Below are positions 15,552-24,562 of a DNA stretch of 64,000 nt, in pieces. The stretch is from Frigoribacterium endophyticum (GTDB lineage Bacteria; Actinomycetota; Actinomycetes; Actinomycetales; Microbacteriaceae), in contig NZ_JAAOYV010000002.1 in assembly GCF_011759585.1 (NCBI RefSeq), forward strand, positions 493,510-557,509, read 5' to 3'. The position numbers and the translations under genes are program-made. How positions within the stretch are numbered: the first letter of the stretch is position 1; each line of letters begins with the position of its first letter. Under the pieces are notes generated by a model. That model worked only from the letters and a program-made list of their open reading frames with translations. It was not told where the DNA came from and did no database searches.

Positions 15552-16490
15552 TCAGTCGGCGACGACGCGGGCGCCGTGCACCGGCCCCGTCGCCCGCAGC
15601 ACCGTGAGCCGTGCCGCGCTGAGCGCGATCTGCAGCTCGAGGGCGCTGTCGAGGTCGGCGGTGAGGAACGCCACGGTCGGCCCCGAGCCGGAGACGATGC
15701 CCGCCAGCGCCCCGTTGCTCTCACCGAGCTCGAGCACCGCGGAGAGACCCGGCTCGAGGTGCAGCGCGGGCGCCTGGAGGTCGTTGTGCATGCTGTCGGC
15801 GAGCATGCCGGCGTCGCCGGCGCGCAGCGCCTGCAGCACCCCGGCGTCGACGACGGGCTGCCGCACCGGCGCGATGTCGCTCTGGTGGCGGCGGCGGTGC
15901 TCGTCGAGCTCGCGGTAGACGGTGGGGGTCGAGAGGCCGAAGTCGGCGAGGGCGAGCACCCACTGGAACTGCCCCTTGGCGAGGGCGGGGCTCAGCTCGT
16001 CGCCGCGACCGGTGCCGACGGCGGTGCCCCCGGCGAAGGCGAAGGGCACGTCGGCCCCGAGCTCGGCCGCGAGCCGCAGCAGCTCGTCGCGCCCCACGCC
16101 GGTCTGCCACAGGGTGTCGCACGCGAGCAGCGTCGCCGCCGCGTCGGCCGAGCCGCCGCCCATGCCGCCGGCGACCGGAACGGCTTTGTCGATGGTGAGG
16201 TCGACGCCGCCGGCCCAGCCGGTCGTGGCGGCGAGGAGGCGGGCGGCCTTGATGGCCAGGTTGCTCTCGTCGGTGGGCACGCCGGAGACGTCGACGCCCG
16301 GGCCCGCCGAGACGCGCACGGTGAAGTCGTCGGAGTGGCGCGCCCGCACGTCCTCGTAGAGGGAGACGGCCTGGTAGGCGGTCGCGAGCTCGTGGTAGCC
16401 GTCGCCCTGCAGGTCGCCGACGGCCAGGAAGACGTTGATCTTGCCGGGGGCACGCGTGTGGACCACGGTCGGGGCGGCCACGGTCGTCAT
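15552..16490 (-). CDS. ispE: 4-diphosphocytidyl-2-C-methyl-D-erythritol kinase
   Basis: GHMP kinase of the MEP isoprenoid pathway, phosphorylating CDP-methylerythritol. 312 residues. It begins with [12 protein letters not shown], carries the glycine-rich ATP loop [14 protein letters not shown] at about 105-118 and the C-terminal GHMP motif [10 protein letters not shown]. It is last in the metG-tatD-rsmA-DUF4287-ispE group but also has its own -10 (TAGGTT) 7 nt before the ATG, so it can be made from a leaderless mRNA. Confidence 0.94.
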   Translation of the reverse strand: MTTVAAPTVVHTRAPGKINVFLAVGDLQGDGYHELATAYQAVSLYEDVRARHSDDFTVRVSAGPGVDVSGVPTDESNLAIKAARLLAATTGWAGGVDLTIDKAVPVAGGMGGGSADAAATLLACDTLWQTGVGRDELLRLAAELGADVPFAFAGGTAVGTGRGDELSPALAKGQFQWVLALADFGLSTPTVYRELDEHRRRHQSDIAPVRQPVVDAGVLQALRAGDAGMLADSMHNDLQAPALHLEPGLSAVLELGESNGALAGIVSGSGPTVAFLTADLDSALELQIALSAARLTVLRATGPVHGARVVAD

Positions 16491-16497
16491 GACACCC

Positions 16498-16503
16498 AAC
16501 CTA
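16498..16503 (-). promoter_or_regulatory. -10 element (TAGGTT) of ispE
   Basis: Reads TAGGTT on the minus strand, 7 nt before the ispE ATG. Leaderless spacing. It lies in the short gap after the DUF4287 gene. Confidence 0.5.
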
Positions 16504-16504
16504 G

Positions 16505-17167
16505 TCAGTTCTGCCGGTCGCTCACGACGCGGAAGGCCCTCGTGAGCTCCTGCTTGACGGGTTCGACCCGCTCGGGCAGGCGGAGCCTGCTGAGGGTCAG
16601 GCTGACGGAGCACTTGCCGCCCACCGGCGGAGCCACGGTGAGCAGCAGCGACTCGTCGCTCGGCAGCCGCCAGCGCGCCGTGGGGTGCTTCGCCGACCGG
16701 CTCGTCGAGTCGGGCGGGCCGCCCGCGAAGGCGGCGAAGCGCTCGACCGCGAGGTCGAGCAGCTCGAGCTGACCGCCCCGCAGGCTGCGGCTGACCGACA
16801 CCGAGAACGTGCCGTCGGCCTGCTGACCGGGGAGGCGCATCCCCCTGGCCTGCTCGTACCGCACCGTGATGCTCTGGGCCCACCAGCCCGGCACCTCGTG
16901 CTCGTCGACCAGCCAGCGCGCGATCTGCGTGTGCGACCGCGTCGCGGAGCCCGCCGCGTCGAGGAGGGCGAACCACTGCTCGGCGCTGCGGCCGGTGCCG
17001 GCACCGAGCCGGGCGTCGCTCATCGTCTGCTCGTGGCCGCTGACGCCGCGCGGGGGCACGCCTCCCGCGGCGGCTGAGGCTGCGGCGGCAGCGGTCGCGC
17101 CGTCGGCGGACCGGCGACCCGACGACGCGCGACGACGCGGCGTCGAGGGGTCGTCGTGGGTGCTCAC
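16505..17167 (-). CDS. DUF4287-type hypothetical protein
   Basis: 220 residues with an N-terminal low-complexity tail. A DUF4287-like module (residues ~55-125) carries [12 protein letters not shown] and the signature [22 protein letters not shown]-terminal part of ~85 residues may be an SRPBCC/AHSA1-like domain. Function is unknown. The GTG at 17167 follows the rsmA stop by 4 bp, so it is probably translated from the same mRNA. An upstream in-frame ATG inside rsmA is rejected. The position between rsmA and ispE, two housekeeping genes that are normally adjacent, suggests stable integration into this operon. Confidence 0.8.
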   Translation of the reverse strand: MSTHDDPSTPRRRASSGRRSADGATAAAAASAAAGGVPPRGVSGHEQTMSDARLGAGTGRSAEQWFALLDAAGSATRSHTQIARWLVDEHEVPGWWAQSITVRYEQARGMRLPGQQADGTFSVSVSRSLRGGQLELLDLAVERFAAFAGGPPDSTSRSAKHPTARWRLPSDESLLLTVAPPVGGKCSVSLTLSRLRLPERVEPVKQELTRAFRVVSDRQN

Positions 17168-17171
17168 GGGC

Positions 17172-18059
17172 TCAGTCTGCCTCGGGAGCGCCCTCGGCGA
17201 CCGGGGCGGCGCCTCCCCCACGGCCGCTCGCGCGCACGATGCGGAGGAAGTCGTCGACGGTCAGCTGCTCGCCGCGCTCGGTCGGCTCGAGCCCGGCGGC
17301 GACCAGCGCCTCGGAGGCGGCCGACGACGACCCGAAGACGCCCGAGAGCGACTGGCGGAGCATCTTGCGTCGCTGCTGGAAGGCGCCGTCGACCAGCTCG
17401 AAGACGGCGAGGCGCTCCTGCTCGGTGCCGCGGGGCTCGCGCCGGTCGAACGCGACGAGGATGCTGTCGACGTTCGGCACGGGCCAGAACACCTGGCGGC
17501 TGACCTGGCCCGCCGTCGAGAACTCGCCGTACCAGGCCGCCTTGATGCTCGGGGCGCCGTAGATCTTCGAGCCGGGCTCGGCCGCGAGGCGCAGGCCGAC
17601 CTCGGCCTGGACCATGACGAGCCCGCGCTCGAGCGACGGGAAGTGCTCGAGGAAGTGCAGCAGCACGGGCACGCTGATGTTGTAGGGCAGGTTCGCGACG
17701 AGGTGCGACGGCTCGGAGGGCAGCGCGACGACCCGCATCGCGTCGTCGACGATCACCCGCAGGTCGGCGGCCGGCTGCAGCAGCTGGACGGTCTTCGGCA
17801 GCTGCTCGGCGAGGCGCTTGTCGATCTCGACGGCGACGACGTCGGCCCCGGCCTCGAGCAGGCCGAGGGTGAGCGAGCCGAGGCCCGGGCCGATCTCGAC
17901 GACCGACATGCCGGCCGAGACGCCGGAGGCCGCGACGATGCGCCGCACCGTGTTGGCGTCGTGGACGAAGTTCTGGCCGAGCTTCTTCGTCGGCTGGATG
18001 CCGAGCAGGTCGGCGAGGTCGCGGATCTCGGCGGGGCCCAGCAGGGTCGAGCGCGACAT
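17172..18059 (-). CDS. rsmA: 16S rRNA dimethyladenosine transferase
   Basis: Dimethylates the two adjacent adenosines of the 3' terminal hairpin of 16S rRNA (A1518/A1519 in E. coli numbering) during 30S maturation. 295 residues. The KKLGQNFVHD start motif, SAM motif EIGPGLGSLT and catalytic NLPYNISVPVL are all present. Its ATG overlaps the tatD stop by one base (TGATG). Usual length for RsmA/KsgA. Confidence 0.95.
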   Translation of the reverse strand: MSRSTLLGPAEIRDLADLLGIQPTKKLGQNFVHDANTVRRIVAASGVSAGMSVVEIGPGLGSLTLGLLEAGADVVAVEIDKRLAEQLPKTVQLLQPAADLRVIVDDAMRVVALPSEPSHLVANLPYNISVPVLLHFLEHFPSLERGLVMVQAEVGLRLAAEPGSKIYGAPSIKAAWYGEFSTAGQVSRQVFWPVPNVDSILVAFDRREPRGTEQERLAVFELVDGAFQQRRKMLRQSLSGVFGSSSAASEALVAAGLEPTERGEQLTVDDFLRIVRASGRGGGAAPVAEGAPEAD

Positions 18060-19009
18060 CAGCCCTCGACCGTCACGGGCTCGTCCGTCCACGAGCCGTA
18101 GACCAGCTCGGTGTTCGACGAGATCTGGGCGGCGAGCATCGAGACGTCGGTGCCGATCGTCTCGGCCATCGACCGCAGCGTGTGCGGGATGAGGTACGGC
18201 GCGTTCGGCCGGCCGCGGAAGGGAGTCGGCGTGAGGTACGGGGCGTCGGTCTCGACCATGACGAGGCTGCGGGGCAGCTGCACGAGCGCGTCGCGGAGGG
18301 GCTGCGCGTTCTTGAACGTGACGGTGCCCGCGAACGAGGCGTACCAGCCGTTCTCGGCGAGGATGCTCGCGAGCTCGGGGCCGCCGCTGAAGCAGTGGAA
18401 GACCGTCTTGTCGGGGGCGCCGACCTCGAGCAGCAGGTCGACGACCTCGTCGTGCGCGTCGCGGTCGTGGATCTGCAGGGCCAGGCCGTGCTTCTTCGCG
18501 ATCTCGACGTGGGCGACGAACGACTCGATCTGCGCGTCGCGGCCCTCCTCGCCGGTGCGGAAGAAGTCGAGCCCGGTCTCGCCGATCGCCCGCACGCGGG
18601 GTCGCGAGGCGAGCTCGTCGATCTCGGCGAGGGCGTCGGCCAGCTCGCCGCGGGCGGCGAGGGCGGGCGCCTCGTTGGGGTGCAGCGCGACGGCGGCGAG
18701 CACCCGCGGCTCGCGGGCGGCGATCGCGGCCGACCAGCGCGACGTCTCTAGGTCGGTGCCGACCTGCACGACGCCGCGGACGCCGACGCTCGACGCCCGG
18801 TCGAGGTGCTCGCGGTAGTCGAGGGAGTTCTCGCCGTCGGCGATCTCGAGGTGCGTGTGGTTGTCGTACACGGGCACGACGAGGGCCTGCGGGCTCGGCG
18901 GGTACGTCAGGTCGCGCGTCTGCCCGCCGGACTCGGTGGAGGCGCGGTGGCGGACGTGCGCGGGAGCGTCGCCCCCCGGGGCGGCCGCGTCGCGGTCGGC
19001 GTCGCTCAC
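18059..19009 (-). CDS. tatD: TatD family metal-dependent deoxyribonuclease
   Basis: 316-residue TIM-barrel hydrolase of the TatD/YcfH family. Metal-binding motifs are YDNHTHLEI (near residue 50), GETGLDFFR, the His/Asp of LQIHDRDAHDE, FHCFSGG and VETDAPYLTP. It is thought to be a 3'-5' exonuclease in DNA repair or turnover. The GTG start at 19009 overlaps the metG stop (GTGA). The first ~45 residues are a non-conserved extension, so a later start cannot be excluded. The metG-tatD-rsmA order is common in bacteria. Confidence 0.92.
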   Translation of the reverse strand: MSDADRDAAAPGGDAPAHVRHRASTESGGQTRDLTYPPSPQALVVPVYDNHTHLEIADGENSLDYREHLDRASSVGVRGVVQVGTDLETSRWSAAIAAREPRVLAAVALHPNEAPALAARGELADALAEIDELASRPRVRAIGETGLDFFRTGEEGRDAQIESFVAHVEIAKKHGLALQIHDRDAHDEVVDLLLEVGAPDKTVFHCFSGGPELASILAENGWYASFAGTVTFKNAQPLRDALVQLPRSLVMVETDAPYLTPTPFRGRPNAPYLIPHTLRSMAETIGTDVSMLAAQISSNTELVYGSWTDEPVTVEG

Positions 19010-20574
19010 GCGGCCGGCTCCGGCTGCTCGATGCGCGGGAAGAGCCCGGCAGCCAGCGGCACGACAGCCGGCGCGCTCGACCACTCGGCGGCCCGGTCGA
19101 CGGGCTGGCTGGTCAGCGTGCCCTGGCCGATGGACTCCCACAGCGTGTGCGTCGCGGTCGGGATGAAGGGCGAGAGCAGCACGGTGAGGGTGCCGAGGCC
19201 GCGGAGGGCGGTGCTCAGCACCGTCGCGAGGCGCTCGCGCTGGTCGTCGTGCTTGGCGAGGGCCCAGGGCTCCTGCTCGGTGATGTAGCCGTTGAGAGCG
19301 TCGACGAGCTCCCAGATCGACGCCAGCGCCTCGTTGATCGCGAAGCGCTCGATCGCGGCGTCGGCCGCGGCCGTCACGCGCAGCTCGGTCTCGCGGATCG
19401 CGAGGTCGGCGTCGGTCAGCTCGCCGGCGACGGGGACGACCCCGTCGAAGTAGCGGGTGATCATCGCGACGACGCGGGAGGCCAGGTTGCCGAAGCCGTT
19501 CGCGAGCTCGGCCTGGTAGCGGGCCGCGATGTCCTCCCAGCTGAAGTTGCCGTCCTGGCCGAACGTGATGGCGCGCATGAAGTAGTAGCGGAACGCGTCG
19601 GCGCCGAAGACGTCGGTGATCTGCTGCGGGGCGATGCCGGTCAGCTTCGACTTCGACATCTTCTCGCCGCCGACGAGCAGCCAGCCGTGGCCGAAGACCG
19701 CCTTCGGCACCGGGAGGCCCGCGGCCATGAGCATGGCGGGCCAGATGACGGCGTGGAACCGGGCGATGTCCTTGCCGACGAGCTGCACGGCCGGCCAGCG
19801 TCGATGGAACTGCTCGTCGTCGACGCCGTAGCCGATGGCCGTGACGTAGTTGAGGAGGGCGTCGAACCAGACGTAGACGACGTGCTCCTCGTCCCACGGG
19901 ACCTTGACGCCCCAGTCGAAGCTCTGGCGCGAGATGGAGAGGTCGCGGAGGCCCTGCCGCACGAACTGCACGATCTCGTTGCGCACGGTCTCGGGCTGCA
20001 CGAAGTCGGGCTGCTGCTCGTAGAGGTCGAGCAGGCGCTGCTCGAAGTCGCTCATGCGGAAGAAGTAGTTGTTCTCCTTCAGCAGCTCGACGGGCTTCGA
20101 GTGGATCGCGCAGACCTGCTCGCCCTCGAAGGGGCCGGTGCCCTCGACGAGGTCGCCGGGCTGCTTGTACTCCTCGCAGCCGACGCAGTACGAGCCCTCG
20201 AACTCGCCCTGGTAGATGAAGCCGTCGTCGTACAGCTTCTGCAGGAACTTCTGCACGCCGGCCTCGTGGCGCTCGTCGGTGGTGCGGATGAAGTCGTCGT
20301 TGCTGATGTCGACCGTCTCGAGCAGCGGCTTCCAGGACTCGGTGACGAGCTTGTCGGCCCACTGCTGCGGGGTGACGTCGTGGCTGGTCGCGGTGCGCAG
20401 GATCTTCTGGCCGTGCTCGTCGGTGCCTGTCAGCAGCCACGTGTCGTCGCCGCGCTGGCGGTGCCAGCGCGCGAGCACGTCGGCCGCGACCTCGGTGTAG
20501 GCGTGGCCGATGTGCGGCACGTCGTTGACGTAGAAGATGGGCGTTGCGATGAAGAAGGAGTCGCCGGCGGGCAT
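19006..20574 (-). CDS. metG: Methionyl-tRNA synthetase
   Basis: Class I aminoacyl-tRNA synthetase of 522 residues, the short bacterial form without the C-terminal tRNA-binding extension. HIGH motif is PHIGHAYTEV, the KMSKS loop is EKMSKSKLTG, and a single CVGC pair remains in the zinc-knuckle region. ATG at 20574 (MPAGDSFFIATPIF) is chosen over two ATGs 9 and 24 nt upstream because a -10 (TAAGAT) ends exactly 7 nt before it and overlaps the upstream ATGs. Confidence 0.95.
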   Translation of the reverse strand: MPAGDSFFIATPIFYVNDVPHIGHAYTEVAADVLARWHRQRGDDTWLLTGTDEHGQKILRTATSHDVTPQQWADKLVTESWKPLLETVDISNDDFIRTTDERHEAGVQKFLQKLYDDGFIYQGEFEGSYCVGCEEYKQPGDLVEGTGPFEGEQVCAIHSKPVELLKENNYFFRMSDFEQRLLDLYEQQPDFVQPETVRNEIVQFVRQGLRDLSISRQSFDWGVKVPWDEEHVVYVWFDALLNYVTAIGYGVDDEQFHRRWPAVQLVGKDIARFHAVIWPAMLMAAGLPVPKAVFGHGWLLVGGEKMSKSKLTGIAPQQITDVFGADAFRYYFMRAITFGQDGNFSWEDIAARYQAELANGFGNLASRVVAMITRYFDGVVPVAGELTDADLAIRETELRVTAAADAAIERFAINEALASIWELVDALNGYITEQEPWALAKHDDQRERLATVLSTALRGLGTLTVLLSPFIPTATHTLWESIGQGTLTSQPVDRAAEWSSAPAVVPLAAGLFPRIEQPEPAA

Positions 20575-20581
20575 GGCCACC

Positions 20582-20587
20582 ATCTTA
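20582..20587 (-). promoter_or_regulatory. -10 element (TAAGAT) of metG
   Basis: TAAGAT on the minus strand, 7 nt before the chosen metG ATG. Leaderless layout; drives the metG-tatD-rsmA group. Confidence 0.55.
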
Positions 20588-20639
20588 GGTGCGGCCACCG
20601 CGCCCGTGACGCGGCCCGCGCCTCCCCCCGGGGGCCTCC

Positions 20640-21470
20640 TCAGGAGGGGCCGGGGGCCCGGGCGGCGAGGGCGGCCTGGTAGAGGTCTCGGCGGGAGAGG
20701 CCGGTGGCGGCGGCCACGTCGGCGGAGGCCTCCTTGAGGCGGGCACCGTCGGCGACGAGCGCCTGCACCTGCGCGAGCCCGGCGGCGAGGTCGAACTCGC
20801 GCTCGGGGGCGCCCTCGACCACGACGCAGATCTCGCCGCGCACGCCGTCGGCCGCCCAGGCGGCGAGGTCGGCGGCCGACCCGCGCCGCACCTCCTCGTG
20901 CATCTTCGTCAGCTCGCGGCAGACGACGACGCGGCGGTCGGCGCCGAGGGCGGTCGCGACGTCGCCGAGCGAGTCGGCGAGACGGTGGGGCGACTCGAAG
21001 AACACCATCGTGCGGCGCTCGTCGACGAGGGCGCCGAGCACCCGCAGCCGGTCGCCCTGCTTGCGCGGCAGGAAGCCCTCGAAGCTGAAGCGGTCGGTCG
21101 GCAGGCCCGAGACGGCCAGCGCCATCAGCACCGCCGAGGGGCCGGGCAGCGCAGTGACCGTGACACCGGCCGCGGCGGCGGCCTCGACGAGGGGGAAGCC
21201 GGGGTCGCTGATGGCGGGCATCCCGGCGTCGGTCAGGACGAGGACGTCGGAGGCGCGGGCCAGCTCGACGAGCTCGCCCGCCTTCTCGCGCTCGTTGTGC
21301 TCGTGCAGGGCGATGAGCCGCGGGCGGTTCTCGACGCCGAGGGCGCGCATCAGGTGGATGGCCGTGCGGGTGTCCTCCGCGGCGATCACCTCGGCGTTGC
21401 GGAGGGCCTCGACGAGACGCGTCGAGGCGTCGCCGAGGTTGCCGATGGGGGTCGCGGCGAGAACGATCAC
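20640..21470 (-). CDS. rsmI: 16S rRNA 2'-O-ribose C1402 methyltransferase
   Basis: Tetrapyrrole-methylase-fold SAM enzyme that 2'-O-methylates C1402 of 16S rRNA. 276 residues. Motifs: ATPIGNLGDAS at the start, AAEDTR, TDAGMPAISDPG, and LPGPSAVLMALAVSGLP. The GTG at 21470 is preceded 6 nt upstream by GAGAAT, fitting the leaderless pattern, and it places the first conserved residue (VIVLAATPIG) at position 1. It is divergent from the pmt gene, an arrangement also found in Mycobacterium. Confidence 0.94.
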   Translation of the reverse strand: MIVLAATPIGNLGDASTRLVEALRNAEVIAAEDTRTAIHLMRALGVENRPRLIALHEHNEREKAGELVELARASDVLVLTDAGMPAISDPGFPLVEAAAAAGVTVTALPGPSAVLMALAVSGLPTDRFSFEGFLPRKQGDRLRVLGALVDERRTMVFFESPHRLADSLGDVATALGADRRVVVCRELTKMHEEVRRGSAADLAAWAADGVRGEICVVVEGAPEREFDLAAGLAQVQALVADGARLKEASADVAAATGLSRRDLYQAALAARAPGPS

Positions 21471-21515
21471 CCGGTCATTCTCCCCCGGTGCGACGGAGCC
21501 GGGCGACGCGCCGAA

Positions 21516-21521
21516 TACGAT
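21516..21521 (+). promoter_or_regulatory. -10 element (TACGAT) of pmt
   Basis: TACGAT 6 nt before the ATG at 21528; leaderless layout. The rsmI -10 (21477-21482) lies about 34 bp away on the other strand. Confidence 0.55.
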
Positions 21522-21527
21522 GGCCCG

Positions 21528-23231
21528 ATGACGACCCCGGGCGAGCGCGAGTTCGACGCGCTCCTCGAGGCCGAGGGCGTGCCTCCCCGCGGCCCTGACG
21601 GTCTCGCACAGGGCTCGACCCCGAGCCTGGGCGAGGCCGGCGAGACCGCCCCGCCGCCGGCGCACGCCCCGCGCCTCACCCGCGTCGACGCCTGGTGGGG
21701 CCGGCTGCTCTCGACCCCCGGCCGACGCACCGCCTGGCGCTGGGGCGGCCCGATCGGCGTCACCGTGCTCGCGGCCCTGCTGCGGCTCTGGCACCTCGGG
21801 GTGCCCGGCACGCTCGTCTTCGACGAGACCTACTACGTCAAGGACGCCTGGACCCTCCACGAGCTCGGCTACGAGGGCTCGTGGCCGACCGACTACGACG
21901 CCTCGTTCGCGGCGGGCGGCGCCGACGGGTTCCTGACCAGCCCCTCCTTCGTCGCGCACCCCCCGCTCGGCAAGTGGCTCATCTCGCTCGGCATGGCCGC
22001 CCTCGGCCCGGGCGACCCGGCCGGCTGGCGGCTCAGCACGGCGATCGCGGGCGTGCTCGCGGTGGCCCTCGTCGCCGTCATCGGCACGGTGCTGCTGCGC
22101 TCGACGCTCGTCGGCACGATCGCCGGCTTCCTGATGGCGATCGACGGCCACGCGATCGTCATGTCGCGGGTCTCGCTGCTCGACAACTTCGTCATGCTCT
22201 TCGGCCTGCTGGCGTTCGGGGCCGTCCTGCTCGACCGGCGGCAGAGCGCCGGCCGTCTCGAGGCCTGGCTGGCGAGGAGGCGCGGTGCCGGTCGGGACAC
22301 CGCCTGGGGCCCCGCCCTGTGGTCGCGCCCCTGGCTCGTCACCGCGGGGCTGCTGTGCGGCCTCGCGACGGCCGTCAAGTGGAACGGCCTCTACTTCCTG
22401 GCCGTGTTCGCCGTCTACACCGTCGTCGTCGACGTGCTGGCCCGTCGCCGGGCAGGCGTCGAGTTCTGGCTGTCGGGCACCCTCTTCAAGCAGGCGCCGG
22501 TGAGCTTCCTCCTCACGGTGCCGATCGCCGTCGTGGCGTACCTGGTGAGCTGGACGGGCTGGTTCGTCACCGGCGGCGGGTACTACCGCGACTGGGTGCA
22601 GGAGACCGGCGAGCGCTGGACGGGCGCACTGGCCTGGGTGCCGGACGTCGTGCAGAACTTCTGGCACTACGAGGCCGGCGTGTACGCCTTCAACGTCGGG
22701 CTGCAGACACCGCACGACTACCAGGCGAACCCGTTCACCTGGCTGCTGATGCTCCGGCCGACGAGCATGTACTACCAGGGCACCGACCTCGGGCAGGCCG
22801 GCTGCGACGTCGCCCGCTGCGGCGAGGCGATCACCTCGATCGCGAACCCGCTGATCTGGTACGCCGCGGTCGCGGCCTGCCTCTACCTGCTCTATCGGGT
22901 GGTGCGGCACCGCGAGTGGCGGCACGGGGCGATCCTCGTCGGCATCGCCGCGGGCTACCTGCCGTGGCTCGCGTTCTCCGGCCGCACGGTGTTCCAGTTC
23001 TACACGATCGCCTTCGAGCCCTACCTCCTGCTCGGCCTCGCCGCGGTGATCGGGCTGCTGCTGGGGCGTCGCACCGACGACCTCGACCGACGCCGCCGGG
23101 GCCTCTCGATCACGGCGGGCTTCCTCGTGCTCGCCGTCGCTGTGTCCGTCTGGTGGTACCCCATGTGGACGGCCCAGCAGATGGACTGGGAGTGGATCCG
23201 CCTGCACTACTGGATCCCGTCGTGGAAGTAG
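21528..23231 (+). CDS. pmt: Protein O-mannosyltransferase (GT39)
   Basis: 567-residue polytopic membrane enzyme that transfers mannose from polyprenyl-phosphate-mannose to Ser/Thr of exported proteins. The catalytic first loop FDETYYVKDAWTLHELGYE sits at residues ~103-121, followed by FVAHPPLGKWLIS. About ten helices, with the characteristic C-terminal WWYPMW segment. Mycobacterial Rv1002c is also adjacent to rsmI, which supports orthology. The last 10 bp overlap the following small gene. Confidence 0.9.
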   Translation: MTTPGEREFDALLEAEGVPPRGPDGLAQGSTPSLGEAGETAPPPAHAPRLTRVDAWWGRLLSTPGRRTAWRWGGPIGVTVLAALLRLWHLGVPGTLVFDETYYVKDAWTLHELGYEGSWPTDYDASFAAGGADGFLTSPSFVAHPPLGKWLISLGMAALGPGDPAGWRLSTAIAGVLAVALVAVIGTVLLRSTLVGTIAGFLMAIDGHAIVMSRVSLLDNFVMLFGLLAFGAVLLDRRQSAGRLEAWLARRRGAGRDTAWGPALWSRPWLVTAGLLCGLATAVKWNGLYFLAVFAVYTVVVDVLARRRAGVEFWLSGTLFKQAPVSFLLTVPIAVVAYLVSWTGWFVTGGGYYRDWVQETGERWTGALAWVPDVVQNFWHYEAGVYAFNVGLQTPHDYQANPFTWLLMLRPTSMYYQGTDLGQAGCDVARCGEAITSIANPLIWYAAVAACLYLLYRVVRHREWRHGAILVGIAAGYLPWLAFSGRTVFQFYTIAFEPYLLLGLAAVIGLLLGRRTDDLDRRRRGLSITAGFLVLAVAVSVWWYPMWTAQQMDWEWIRLHYWIPSWK

Positions 23232-23590
23232 GAGGCACCTCCCCCGCCCCCGAGACCTGGTCGAAGTCCCCGGCCGGGCCGAGCCCCTCCGGCCGGGCCG
23301 CCCGCCGTCGCCTGGCCGCTGCCCGCTGCGACGCCTGCGGCCACGCCTGGACGGGACACCCCGGGTCGCACGAGCCGGGGATCACGCGCTGCCTCGAGTG
23401 CGCGGCGCAGGGCGCCGACGCCGACGCCGAGCCGTGTCGCCGCAGGGTCCCGCGCCGAGTCCTCCGCCGCGCGTCGGCGCGGACCCTCGAGAGCTCGGCG
23501 CCCTGGCACGTCAAGGCCGCCCACCGGGTCAAGCAGGTCCTGGGCGAGGTGATCGAGGCCGTCGTCGACGGGTTCACGAACCCGTTCTGA
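23222..23590 (+). CDS. Small zinc-ribbon hypothetical protein
   Basis: 122 residues from a GTG overlapping the pmt stop by 10 bp. Two CxxC pairs 18 residues apart (CDACGHAW and CLEC) form a probable zinc ribbon, preceded by a basic Arg-rich stretch. The C-terminus ends in an amphipathic helix around GEVIEAVVDGFTNPF. I do not recognise a family. Start is uncertain; no good ribosome-binding site is seen. Overlap with pmt suggests co-expression. It could instead be a chance open frame, but the paired cysteines and the lack of another gene here favour a real one. Confidence 0.55.
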   Translation: MEVGGTSPAPETWSKSPAGPSPSGRAARRRLAAARCDACGHAWTGHPGSHEPGITRCLECAAQGADADAEPCRRRVPRRVLRRASARTLESSAPWHVKAAHRVKQVLGEVIEAVVDGFTNPF

Positions 23591-23629
23591 CCCCGTCGCC
23601 GGTGAGCCCCTGGGCCGGGGAGGCGCCTC

Positions 23630-24562
23630 CTACAACCGCAGGGCGAGGGCGTTGGCCGTCAGGCCCGCGGCCGTGCCGCAGAGCAGGACCGTGTCGCCCC
23701 GGCCGAGGCGGCCGTCGTCGAGGCACCGCGCCAGCGTGTAGGGCACGGACGCGCTGACCATGTTGCCGTACTCCGCGACCGCGTCGACGTAGGAGCCCGG
23801 CGGGAGGCCGAGCCGCCGCATCGCGAGGCCGAGGGCCCGGCTGGCCTGGTGGGGCACGACGAGGTCGACGTCGGCCGGGGTGAGCCCTGAGCGCTGCCAG
23901 AAGCGGTCGAAGAAGCCGGGCAGCACGTCGAGCATGCCGCGGAGTGCCCGACGACCGTCCATGTCGAAGAGGTGGTCGGCGGGGTCGCCGTCGGCGTAGC
24001 CGCGCGCCGGGTAGCGCGAGAGGCCGCCGCGCAGCTCGGTGTCGTGGGCGTGCTCGGGCCAGGTCTGCTGCAGGCTCGCTACCACCCCCTGCCCCGGGTC
24101 GTCGCCGCGGGTCAGCACCACGGCCGCGGCCGCGTCGGAGAAGAGCTCGTGGCTCTCGCGCTGGTCGGGGTCGAGGAACCTCGTCGCCACGTCGCCCGAC
24201 ACCACGAGCACCCGCTCGAGGTCGCCGTCGGCCAAGTAGCGGGAGGCGACGTCGAGCGCGGTGATGAAGCTCGTGCAGGTGGAGCCGACGTCGAAGGCGG
24301 CGGCCCGGGCGCCCGGCGCGACGCGCTCCATGACGAGCGCGGCCGTGCACGGGATCGGCTGGACCCCGGCGGCGACCGCCGCGATGACGCCGTCGAGCTC
24401 GTCGGGCGCGACGCCGGCCCGGGCGAGCGCCCGCTCCGAGGCCGCGGCGAGCATGTCGAGCTGCGAGACGTCGTCGTCGACGCGGTGGCGCGTCTGGTCG
24501 CCGAACCGCACGACGCGCTCGGGCAGCCAGGTGCCCCAGCCGGCGATCTTCAGTGTCCTCAT
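23630..24562 (-). CDS. Beta-ketoacyl-ACP synthase III-like thiolase (OleA/FabH superfamily)
   Basis: 310-residue thiolase-fold condensing enzyme with an intact Cys-His-Asn triad: C96 in GSTCTSF, H238 in VVPHQA, and N267 in AEYGNMVSA. It should join two acyl groups or an acyl and a malonyl group. Third gene in a coupled operon with an extended SDR and a metallo-beta-lactamase-fold hydrolase (ATGA overlap with the latter). This combination recalls the ole (long-chain olefin) pathway enzymes OleA and OleD, but OleB and OleC are not present nearby. Function as housekeeping FabH is unlikely, because no fab genes adjoin it. Confidence 0.82.
   Translation of the reverse strand: MRTLKIAGWGTWLPERVVRFGDQTRHRVDDDVSQLDMLAAASERALARAGVAPDELDGVIAAVAAGVQPIPCTAALVMERVAPGARAAAFDVGSTCTSFITALDVASRYLADGDLERVLVVSGDVATRFLDPDQRESHELFSDAAAAVVLTRGDDPGQGVVASLQQTWPEHAHDTELRGGLSRYPARGYADGDPADHLFDMDGRRALRGMLDVLPGFFDRFWQRSGLTPADVDLVVPHQASRALGLAMRRLGLPPGSYVDAVAEYGNMVSASVPYTLARCLDDGRLGRGDTVLLCGTAAGLTANALALRL

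Noticed and set aside
12143-15724. 1193-codon minus-strand open frame across moeZ and GT39
   Set aside because: Composition artefact: Arg/Gly/His-rich translation without motifs, overlapping two genes with full domain support.
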